A stretch of 64,000 bases of DNA, from the NCBI GenBank assembly GCA_963807975.1, contig CAWEDV010000006.1, positions 1-64,000 of the forward strand. The letters are read 5' to 3'. A program made the translations under genes and the position numbers. The stretch is from JAACFF01 sp963807975. GTDB taxonomy: Bacteria; Chloroflexota; Anaerolineae; Promineifilales; Promineifilaceae. Below, piece after piece: positions 9,907 through 16,411 of the stretch (the stretch's first letter is position 1; each line of letters begins with the position of its first letter). The notes under the pieces are model-generated. The model worked only from the letters and a program-made list of their open reading frames with translations, was not told the DNA's origin and searched no databases.

Positions 9907-10157
9907 CTTTTTCCCTATTTCATTGCCCATCAGCATAAATGTAAAATCTTTCCACTAGACGTGGCATGTATTTACGTTTGTATTCGTCCACGGATACACT
10001 TTGTCAAGCCCCAGTTTTGAGTGACAGGCAGAGAGCAGCCGCAGCACCATCATGCAAAATCGGCGCCGCTGTAAACTTATTACATCTGGATGCCATCCCT
10101 GTCAATCCAATCATGAGCAACTAACGATAAATTTTCAACAATCGCAGCAGTTCGCCG

Positions 10158-11378
10158 CTACGCGAGCGGCTTGCTACGGAGGCGTCGCTGCTGCTGATGA
10201 TAAGCCTCGTTGTAAAGTTCCCGACTATGCCATAGCTTCCAGAGCACTGCGAGCCAGCGATTGGCCAGGCGACGATAAGCATCATGGTCGCTGGCACAGC
10301 GGGGTCGAACCTGTTGCCAGTAGGCCACGGCCCAGACAGACTTACGCAGGGAGCAGCGTGCCCATTGCTGGGCGATCTGGCGAAACTCATGGTCACAGGC
10401 ATGACGGAAGATCACGCGTTTATGCTTGCCACTGGCCACAGTGACAGGGCAGGTGCCAGCCAGGGCCTGGAGGCTGGCTGCGGAGGGGAATCGCTCTCGG
10501 TCATCGCCTAGCTTGGCCAACAGAGCCGGGGCCAAGAAGGCACCCACACCTGGCAATGAGGTGAAGATAGCCTGGTCCGGGTGCTGGGAAAAGAGGGTGT
10601 TGAGGTCCCGCTGCACCTGGCGCTTGGCCAGGATGAGCTCGCGCAACTGCTGGGCCAGAAGCCGGGCCTCATCCTGATAGACGGCGACGGTGGTCGGGCT
10701 GGCCTGTAGCGGGGTGTGTTGGAGACGGGCGTAACAAGCGAGCAAGACCTGTCGGTTCCAGCACCCTTGTTGGAGGGCGAAAGCAACGAACGTCTCGTAT
10801 GAGCGCGCGGCCAGTGCTTGAGGAGTTTTGTAGGCAGCAATGAAGGCCAGCGTGGTGGGAACCATCAGCCCGCTGAACAACTCTAGAGCCTGGGGATAGT
10901 AACGCAACAGGCCGGCTCGCAACCGATTATGGGTGCGGTTGGCCGAATGGGTCAGAAAACTGATGAATCCGACGCGAGCCCGAATCTGACGGGTCAGCTG
11001 ACTGTCCGGTCGCCAGGGCTGCAGCCGGGCGCGGTCTGCGCGCAGCAAGTCTGCCAGAAGCTGGGCATCGAGCGTATCGTCTCGTGCTCCACTGTGACCG
11101 TAACGCCCCCGACTGCTCTTGACCACCCACGGTGGAATGACGTAGATGTGCTGGTAGCCGTGGTCCCAGAGGAAGTCAAGCAGCAGGTTGTGCGCTGTTT
11201 CCAGCCCCACCAGGCAGTCGGCTGCGGTCACAGCCAACTGCTGTCGAGTCGTTTCCAGCTTATGGAAACCATCTGGTTGCTGGGGGATCGTCAGCCGGGC
11301 TATAATGGCGCCAGCTGCATTCATGAAGGCAACATCATGTTTATCTTGGCTCCAGTCAATACCGATGTAGATGCTCAT
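10158..11378 (-). CDS. IS110-family transposase (DEDD/serine recombinase)
   Basis: A 406-residue transposase starting MSIYIGIDWSQDKHDVAF. The N-terminal RuvC-like DEDD domain shows D8 (GIDWS), E60 (GLETAHN), and D101/D104 (ARDDTLDAQLLA). The C-terminal Transposase_20 domain has LPGVGAFLAPALLAKLGD and AGTCPVTVASGKHKR, where S316 is the likely catalytic serine of the family. Length is normal for IS110 and the frame is intact, so the element could be active. In this family the transposase works with a non-coding bridge RNA encoded at the element end; a matching structured region lies directly upstream of this start. The element borders a truncated sensor-kinase gene. Confidence 0.93.
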   Translation of the reverse strand: MSIYIGIDWSQDKHDVAFMNAAGAIIARLTIPQQPDGFHKLETTRQQLAVTAADCLVGLETAHNLLLDFLWDHGYQHIYVIPPWVVKSSRGRYGHSGARDDTLDAQLLADLLRADRARLQPWRPDSQLTRQIRARVGFISFLTHSANRTHNRLRAGLLRYYPQALELFSGLMVPTTLAFIAAYKTPQALAARSYETFVAFALQQGCWNRQVLLACYARLQHTPLQASPTTVAVYQDEARLLAQQLRELILAKRQVQRDLNTLFSQHPDQAIFTSLPGVGAFLAPALLAKLGDDRERFPSAASLQALAGTCPVTVASGKHKRVIFRHACDHEFRQIAQQWARCSLRKSVWAVAYWQQVRPRCASDHDAYRRLANRWLAVLWKLWHSRELYNEAYHQQQRRLRSKPLA

Positions 11379-11399
11379 GGAATTCTCCTTGAGCTCATG

Positions 11400-11605
11400 A
11401 CTGGATGCCCTGGCCGGGCCCAGGCAACCGTAAACCTCTTAGAGCACTCGAAGTGCGATACACTCTTAACGGTGTGGCCTGGTAAACCTGGGGGGACGAT
11501 CCGTAGGTAGCGCTCGCAGCGCTGTTCACATCTGGTCCTCGATCCCCAGGTGACCGGCGTAAGGGGTAGACAGGCTGTGTTTGGCATCATCGCCTGTTCT
11601 ACCCT
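11400..11605 (-). ncRNA. candidate IS110 bridge RNA
   Basis: Read on the minus strand, toward the transposase start, this region folds into three modules. First is a 12-bp stem with one bulge (gggtag-a-acaggc at 11592-11604 pairing with gcctgt-ctaccc at 11564-11575) and a 16-base loop. Second is a large stem-loop closed by cctgggg/ccccagg (11544-11550 with 11487-11493) that holds an inner agcgct-gcg-agcgct hairpin (11509-11523). Third is a large stem-loop closed by ccaggc...accgt and acggt...gcctgg (11469-11482 with 11420-11431) with an inner gcact-tcg-agtgc hairpin. A 5' stem followed by two large internal-loop hairpins is the published layout of IS110 bridge RNAs (target-binding and donor-binding loops). 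The assignment of loops is inference. Confidence 0.65.
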
Positions 11606-11660
11606 ATTTCTTAGCCGTTCTCCAATAGTATAAATAAGAGGTTCACATCCCCATAGTGGC

Positions 11661-11990
11661 AACCGCGGTAGGGCAGGGGACCTGCCGCCCGATGTGCTGG
11701 TGGTCTTCTACCGTTTTAGGCAGGAAGCATTCAACAATATCGCCAAACATGCTCGGGCTAGTCTGGTGACGATTCACTTGGAGCATAGTGCCGGCGGTGT
11801 CGATTTATTTATCGGCGACGATGGCCGGGGCTTTGGGCGGGAGCATATTCCTTCTGATTAATGTGGCCTGGACAGGATGCAGGAGCGCGCGGAAGCTGCT
11901 GGCATTATGTTATCAATCGCTAGCCGGCCGGGCCACGGCACTGAAATCACCATTCGCTGGCCAGAACTCCTAGGAAAGAAGGCTCTATGA
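11661..11990 (+). pseudogene. 3' remnant of a NarL-type sensor histidine kinase
   Basis: Frame through CTG 11682 reads LPPDVLVVFYRFRQEAFNNI, then AKHARA, the region of the HisKA_3/HATPase_c kinases that holds the N-box (QEAFNNIAKHA). It goes on through IGDDGRGFGRE (G1 box) and LDRMQERAEAAG to SRPGHGTEITIRWPE (G2 region). An in-frame TAA at 11859-11861 interrupts the G1-G2 linker. Everything before about 11661, including the phospho-accepting histidine, is missing and IS110 lies there instead. The stop (TGA 11988-11990) overlaps the ATG of the response regulator, so the two were once translationally coupled. Confidence 0.82.
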
Positions 11991-12702
11991 CCTCCTCCCA
12001 GCCTATTCGCGTGATGCTCGTCGATGATCATACAAAAGTCTGCCGCGGACTGGCGACCTTATTGCAGGTATTTGACGACCTGGAACTAGCCAGCGAGGCA
12101 GCCAACGGCGACGAAGCCATCCAGCAGTGTGCGCGGCTCAATCCTGACGTCGTGCTCATGGATTTGGCCATGCCGGATATGGATGGTGTGACGACCACGC
12201 GTGTCATTCGCCAGCGTTTTCCCAGTGTGCCGGTGCTGGCTTTGCCAGTTTTACGGAAAAAGAGTTGGTCTAGAATGTGCTGCAGGCGGGAGCCATCGGC
12301 TGCTTACTCAAGGATGTGACAGCCGAAGAACTGGTGCAGGCCATCCGTGCGGCCCACGGCGGCCAGGCCACCCTATCTCCGGCGGCCGTCCAGGCCATGG
12401 TTCACGATGCAAACCAGCCGCCACCACCTGGCCATGACCTGACGGAGCGCGAGCGCGTGATGCTGGCCTTGTTGGTCAAAGGTTTGAACAATACCGAGAT
12501 CGCCGAAAAGCTGGTTGTCAGTCCGTCAACCATCAAATCCCACGTCGGCCATATCCTGCGCAAGCTGGACGTCACCAGCCGGACTGAAGCCGCAGCATTG
12601 GCTGTGCGCGAGCACCTCGTCGACAAAACGGCCGTTTGCAAAAACGCCCCATATCGCACCATTCTATCCCCCAAGTGGCGGAGCCAAATACTCCCTAACT
12701 GA
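11987..12702 (+). pseudogene. NarL/FixJ-type response regulator, broken
   Basis: The 5' part (11987 on) encodes a receiver domain with the acidic pair and phospho-acceptor (IRVMLVDDHTKV; VVLMDLAMPDMDG). The 3' part encodes the end of the receiver (QAGAIGCLLKDVTAEELVQA) and a LuxR-type helix-turn-helix (LTERERVMLALLVKGLNNTE ... VSPSTIKSHVGHILRKL). Between them lie a one-base shift near 12241-12249 and a TAG at 12271-12273 where a glutamine codon (CAG) is expected. The gene therefore carries two separate lesions. It was the partner of the truncated kinase just upstream, and the whole two-component system is dead. Confidence 0.82.
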
Positions 12703-12818
12703 CCGATGTCTTTGGGAAGTACTTCTTATAAAATTGATCAATGGGTCAATCTCATTTTTTGGCGGCTGCAGGCAAGCACATGTCTGCTCTGATCTGTGAG
12801 CCGGAAGAAGGAAGAAAA

Positions 12819-13139
12819 GTGGTAGAGCCAGAAATAACATTCCAGAACAAAACGGAAATACGGGTGCAGGCGCAAATATTCGCCGGACGTACGCTTGTCA
12901 GCACCTGTGTGGTTGAACCTGGTGAAACTAACATTTTATCGGCCACTTCGTTGCGCTTTGATATCTTCTTTAAAAATGGCGCCACCGGTCGGGAAATGGC
13001 TCGCAAACTGGGCAGTGATGCTAATTCCTTCACGTTGAGCCAAAACAAGAGGCGGTTCACTGTCCATGAAACGCAAGAAAACAAGCCGCCTAAATCAGTT
13101 ACCAAGTCCGAGTTAGCGGTTAAGCGTTCAGCGAAATAG
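12819..13139 (+). CDS. hypothetical protein, unknown family
   Basis: The frame is open from ATG 12741. I prefer GTG 12819 because it follows GAAGGA at 12807-12812 with normal spacing; ATG 12783 is another option. The product of about 106 residues begins VVEPEITFQNKTEIRVQAQI and has alternating hydrophobic strands (RVQAQIFAG, STCVVEPGE, LRFDIFF) and a basic, low-complexity tail ending in TKSELAVKRSAK. I recognise no domain. It has no signal peptide or membrane span. The next gene starts one base after its stop, so the two are probably co-transcribed and translationally coupled. Confidence 0.5.
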   Translation: MVEPEITFQNKTEIRVQAQIFAGRTLVSTCVVEPGETNILSATSLRFDIFFKNGATGREMARKLGSDANSFTLSQNKRRFTVHETQENKPPKSVTKSELAVKRSAK

Positions 13140-13140
13140 G

Positions 13141-13395
13141 GTGAAGGTGTTGTTTCTAAAATTCGATGAGTGGCTGGTTGACCAACAATATCGAGAAGAT
13201 CTCATAGGCGATCTGGCTCGTATTCTGAGCATGCAAAAATCCGAGGATAAAATCTCGAGGCGCAAGTTTGATGAACATAAAAACTGGGTCGATATTGTTA
13301 TTGGAATTGCTGAACCAGGATATATCCCCGTTTTCAATGACGCCTGGCAAGAATTTATTTTGGCAAGGCAAATAGAAAAAGATACCCTGGATTGA
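13141..13395 (+). CDS. YozE/SAM-like small protein
   Basis: An 84-residue protein from a GTG start one base past the upstream stop. The pattern F-x-x-WL-x-x-Q-x-x-R-x-D-x-IGDLA (FDEWLVDQQYREDLIGDLAR) and a C-terminal AWQEFILAR match the YozE_SAM_like family (PF06855) by eye. That family consists of short helical proteins with proposed nucleic-acid binding but no firm role. This copy has a longer middle segment (KISRRKFDEHKNWVDIVI) than typical members. It pairs with the unknown gene 12819-13139. Confidence 0.65.
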   Translation: MKVLFLKFDEWLVDQQYREDLIGDLARILSMQKSEDKISRRKFDEHKNWVDIVIGIAEPGYIPVFNDAWQEFILARQIEKDTLD

Positions 13396-13445
13396 TCCCA
13401 GTTTTCTTAGGAGCGGCCGGCTCCGCCTTCAGCTTACACCCCCCC

Positions 13446-13513
13446 CACATCGTTTAACCTCTACAAATCTCCCCTAACTGGGGGAGCTAGAAACCCCCTG
13501 ACCAGCCGATGTG
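13446..13513 (+). promoter_or_regulatory. nested, mutually exclusive hairpins upstream of the receiver gene
   Basis: An outer stem (cacatcg 13446-13452 with cgatgtg 13507-13513) encloses ctcccc-taact-gggggag (13469-13486). The same G-run can instead pair with ccccc at 13494-13498. Two competing stems just before a gene (ATG 13544) resemble an attenuator-like leader, but there is no T-run and this is only a structural suggestion. Confidence 0.35.
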
Positions 13514-13543
13514 TTAAGCGATTGTGAAGGGTATGATTGGTTT

Positions 13544-13915
13544 ATGACGACTGTTTTAGTAGCCGCTCCCCAACCTGACGTACGTGCAGCCCTCCAGCTA
13601 GTGCTGCTGGATTTAGACATGGAGGTAGTCGGTGAAGCGGCCGACTGGTCCACCACTCTAACTCTTGCCCCTGAGACGGAGCCGGACATGTTATTGGTCG
13701 ATTGGGAAACAATCCCCCTAGACTCCGGCAATACCCTGTCGCAACTGCGGGCAGTCTGCCCGGCCGCCGTCGTCATCGTTCTAATCAGCAAGTTGGACGC
13801 TCGGCAACAGGCGGTTCTTTCCACTGGGGCCGACGCCTTTATTAGCAAAGGCGAGATGCCGGACCGTGTGGCTGAACGCCTGCGGGTGGCGGCTGCTCGA
13901 ATTCACTGGCAATGA
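13544..13915 (+). CDS. stand-alone receiver-domain protein with degenerate acidic pocket
   Basis: ATG 13544 gives a 123-residue single-domain protein, MTTVLVAAPQPDVRAALQLV..., with the CheY-like alternation of strands and helices. The putative phospho-acceptor is D53 (LLVDWE) and the conserved lysine is present in VLISKLDAR. The paired acidic residues that normally follow strand 1 are replaced by A-P-Q, so Mg2+ binding and ordinary phosphorylation are doubtful. GADAFISKGE corresponds to the usual beta5-alpha5 output surface. No DNA-binding domain is attached. It may be an atypical signalling adaptor. It is unrelated in sequence to the broken NarL-type regulator 1 kb upstream. Confidence 0.78.
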   Translation: MTTVLVAAPQPDVRAALQLVLLDLDMEVVGEAADWSTTLTLAPETEPDMLLVDWETIPLDSGNTLSQLRAVCPAAVVIVLISKLDARQQAVLSTGADAFISKGEMPDRVAERLRVAAARIHWQ

Positions 13916-13974
13916 AACCCTGTTTGTTTACGTTTCGCGCGACGCGCGCAATTGCTTGACCAAGGAGAAATGCG

Positions 13975-14364
13975 ATGACAGCGAATACGACAAGTTTTCG
14001 AAAAAGGTGGAGCAAAGCAAAACTGAAGAAATCAGTAGTTTTTTGGATCGCAGTCGGTGCAGTTATTCTCACACTTTTTCTCGGCTTTACCCAGGGTGGC
14101 TGGACGACAGGAGGTAACGCTAAGAACATGGCCAATGAATCGGCCTTGGGGGCGGTTGTAGAGCGCCTGACTTCTATCTGTGTCGCCCAATCTGGTGCTG
14201 ACCCCGAACAGGCATTGAAGCTGGAGGAATTGCAGGGATTAAGTGTTGATAAACGCACCGTCTTTGTAAAGGAACAGGGTTGGGCCACGATGCCTGGCGA
14301 GACAGCTCCCGATAATAAGGTTGCGAGTGCATGTACCAGGCAGCTTATGCTCATCACCCAGTAA
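13975..14364 (+). CDS. small single-span membrane-anchored protein, unknown function
   Basis: A 129-residue protein preceded by AAGGAGAAATGCG. Residues about 20-41 (SVVFWIAVGAVILTLFLGFT) form one transmembrane helix after a basic N-terminus, so the rest (about 88 residues) is probably outside the cytoplasmic membrane. The pattern LGFTQGGWTTGG directly after the span, an ICVAQ segment and a GWATMPGE motif near the end recur in a family of small bacterial proteins that I recognise by pattern but cannot name. Two cysteines (ICVAQ and SACTRQ) could form a disulfide. No operon partner is evident. Confidence 0.65.
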   Translation: MTANTTSFRKRWSKAKLKKSVVFWIAVGAVILTLFLGFTQGGWTTGGNAKNMANESALGAVVERLTSICVAQSGADPEQALKLEELQGLSVDKRTVFVKEQGWATMPGETAPDNKVASACTRQLMLITQ

Positions 14365-14566
14365 GTGCTGTGACCGGCCAATATACCAACTCGACTGACA
14401 AAAACACCATAGCTGCGAAGTGCTGTACAGACGGCAAGAAATGAAAATCAAATAGATGACTGGTTATCCCGGAAGCTAATATATCTTTCTCATCAAGGTG
14501 CGATCAGCTTCCGGGAACACGAGTCTTGGTAGGCATAAAATTCTCATTCTGAAGAAGGACTTTTGT

Positions 14567-14770
14567 ATGAGGCCAATCAATAAATCAAGGCGGCGAGCAA
14601 TCCCCGCTAACTATATCTACAAGACCGCAGATGACTTTATGCGTTGGCGGAGGGCGCAAGATGCTCTCATAATGCAGGGGATTGAAGAGCAGATCATTCA
14701 ATCCGATCGCGTTACTTCCAAGGCATTGATGGTTTGGGAGGATGACGGTGGCGTAGCAGAGATTAATTGA
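14567..14770 (+). CDS. hypothetical small protein
   Basis: A 67-residue protein from ATG 14567, eight bases after a GAAGAAGG box at 14551-14558. The sequence begins MRPINKSRRRAIPANYIYKT, is basic at the start and acidic at the end (VWEDDGGVAEIN), and is predicted helical around ADDFMRWRRAQDAL. No family recognised. Confidence 0.5.
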   Translation: MRPINKSRRRAIPANYIYKTADDFMRWRRAQDALIMQGIEEQIIQSDRVTSKALMVWEDDGGVAEIN

Positions 14771-14820
14771 ACCAAGTGGGAAAGCTTTGGACTGGGATCA
14801 ATCACCAGGGAGAAATAATC

Positions 14821-14964
14821 ATGAGCAAGGACAGGAACTATAAAAAGATGGGCAACAACAAGCCGGCGAAAACCGCAAAACAAAAAAAGCAAGCTAAAAG
14901 ACAAAAAAGGGAGAAAAAGACAAACAGGAGAATCCTGACGTTTTCAATTCATAAAACTTGCTGA
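14821..14964 (+). CDS. very basic 47-residue peptide
   Basis: ATG 14821 follows AGGGAGAAATA with good spacing. The product begins MSKDRNYKKMGNNKPAKTAK and about 40 percent of residues are Lys or Arg up to KREKKTNRR, then a short hydrophobic tail. Such lysine-rich small proteins can bind nucleic acid or ribosomes, but no function is shown here. It lies 50 bases after the previous small gene. Confidence 0.5.
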   Translation: MSKDRNYKKMGNNKPAKTAKQKKQAKRQKREKKTNRRILTFSIHKTC

Positions 14965-15343
14965 AGAACTGTAACAACGTAGTCTAGTAATATACTTCAA
15001 AACTTTGAGCCAAAGAATGATACAGAGCGCGATGGTTGAAAACCTCAGTGCATAGTAGAGATTTTTCAGAATAGTAGGCGTCAGAACAATAAGTTTCCGA
15101 CTAGTGGTGGAGGAAACTATAAGTAGTCAATCGCTGACAGCTAGTTTTTAAAGCTCGAACCGCAAGCTAACGGGAGTATTCACGGTCGTTTCCAAAAATG
15201 GAGACGGCCGTTTTTGATCTCCGGTACCAATGACGCCGCGTCCCATGCTCCTCGGTTCTGTGCGGCGAATTGCAGCTGAAGTAAGGGCCACTCCCTAATG
15301 ACGGAGATGCGGCCGAGGAGGTGATCTTGCCTGGGTTGGAAGG
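14965..15343. other. gene-free stretch containing one terminator hairpin
   Basis: No credible gene. The only clear signal is the terminator at 15182-15215. Confidence 0.55.
15182..15215 (+). terminator. rho-independent terminator
   Basis: Twelve-bp stem (acggtcgtttcc 15182-15193 with ggagacggccgt 15200-15211, allowing G-U pairs), loop AAAAAT, then TTTTT. It lies 220 bases after the small-gene run and could end that transcript. Confidence 0.72.
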
Positions 15344-15398
15344 GGCTGATTTGCATGAACGCTGCAGATCAGACCCTAGGGTTCTTTTGAAAAACGCT
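15344..15398 (+). repeat. partial copy C of the structured repeat (5' part only)
   Basis: Matches the first ~55 bases of repeats A and B: ggctgatttgcat ... gctgcagatcagaccct, then gttcttttgaaaaacgct. The hairpin tail and the tRNA-like 3' half are absent. It sits next to an IS256 remnant, so it may be a truncated end of a lost element. Confidence 0.7.
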
Positions 15399-15487
15399 TG
15401 ACGATATCAGTCAATATACGCGAATTCTTCGCAAGTTAGAGCGGATTTTTGAGTAAGCTCTTTTTTGGGGTTGACAGTTTAGCTTTA

Positions 15488-15583
15488 AACAAATCTTGCG
15501 AGAATTCTACGCAAGCTGTTAGCATCTAGGTCCAAGCCATTCTTGCGCAGATACTCGAGGAGTGCCATACTGATATCTGTCAT
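15488..15583 (-). pseudogene. N-terminal remnant of an IS256-family transposase
   Basis: On the minus strand an AAGGAG box precedes ATG 15583, followed by MTDISMALLEYLRKNGLDLD and a stop after 32 codons. That start is the usual N-terminus of IS256-family transposases (ISxALLEYLRKxGxDxD). The remaining roughly 370 residues are missing. Near it, gaattcttcgcaag and cttgcgagaattc (about 15421-15436 and 15495-15507) form an inverted repeat with one indel. Confidence 0.6.
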
Positions 15584-16411
15584 TGTGTGCTCCTTGTGTA
15601 ATAAAAGTTTTCCAGATCTTGAACTAAGCCGGCGGCAGTCGGGGCTTTGGGGAATAAACCAAAAAGTGGGGTGAAAATAAATGATGTGCTATGGGGCCAA
15701 CCTGTCGTGGATAGGGTTGGATGGGCAAAAATGTTGTGAACATTGGTCGATTTAGCGCCCCTGATGAGACACTCACAGACGAATTCATTCTGTAACAAGC
15801 TGGGATCATGATCAGTAGACAAGATTCAACCATAAGTGCGATAGAAAAAATACCTGAGCAAAGCGGATAAAGCATATCAGAACATACCAACTAGCCAGCA
15901 GTTTATGGAGGCCGGTATCGCCACGGCCCTATGGTCTTAATGGGGCGCATCACCTGACCACAACGTGGGCAGCAGTAGTGATCGCCCTCTGGTTTCGTAG
16001 CAACGGTCGCAGATGGTGGTTCAGCGTTTCCCAGAGGGATATTGTCAGCCTCAAGGAGTCGCCTGGCTTAGTTCAAAGGAACGAAATGTTTCCTGGATGA
16101 GGTTTTTCAGGGTATGGCGTCTTTATTTGGAAGTTGTGTTAATCACATCAAATGTATGATGAAGCTTACCACTTTTAACAGATTCATCGACAGCGTCGCT
16201 TAAGTTGACGGGTGCTTTTTCTTATATTTGATTGATGCGTTTGTTTGTTACCTGTTCGATATTACCTTTGTTTTTCAGAGAAGCTGTCACCGGCCTCTGT
16301 TGTAATTAATATAGCTTATTCAATTACTGCCTATTGATAAAGTTTGTCGCTACGGGGCTTTTTGCAGGGCACAGGTTGCTGGATCGGGACTCGTACCTGT
16401 TATCACCAAAT
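15584..16411. other. gene-poor stretch with possible transposase remnants
   Basis: About 830 bases without an intact gene. On the minus strand, about 16030 down to 15903, a frame ends in KPEGDHYCCPRCGQVMRPIK and then WRYRPP-stop, a zinc-knuckle tail of the sort seen at transposase C-termini; it has no start and is tentative. A second minus-strand frame (15580-15822) is open for 80 codons but I recognise nothing in it. Confidence 0.4.

Larger units (their letters stand above)
10100..11640 (-). mobile_element. IS110-family insertion sequence
   Basis: One intact transposase gene (10158-11378, minus strand) plus a structured non-coding region upstream of it (11400-11605). IS110 elements lack clear terminal inverted repeats, so the ends are estimates. 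The right end must lie between 11605, where the structured region stops, and about 11661, where sequence homologous to a sensor kinase resumes. The left end lies shortly past the transposase stop. No second copy is seen in the window. Confidence 0.65.

Noticed and set aside
10052..11510. Long plus-strand frames opposite the IS110 transposase
   Set aside because: They are shadows of the transposase; composition and lack of motifs fit antisense reading.
13410..13424. ggagcggccggctcc hairpin as terminator of the YozE-like gene
   Set aside because: Short stem and no T-run follow it.
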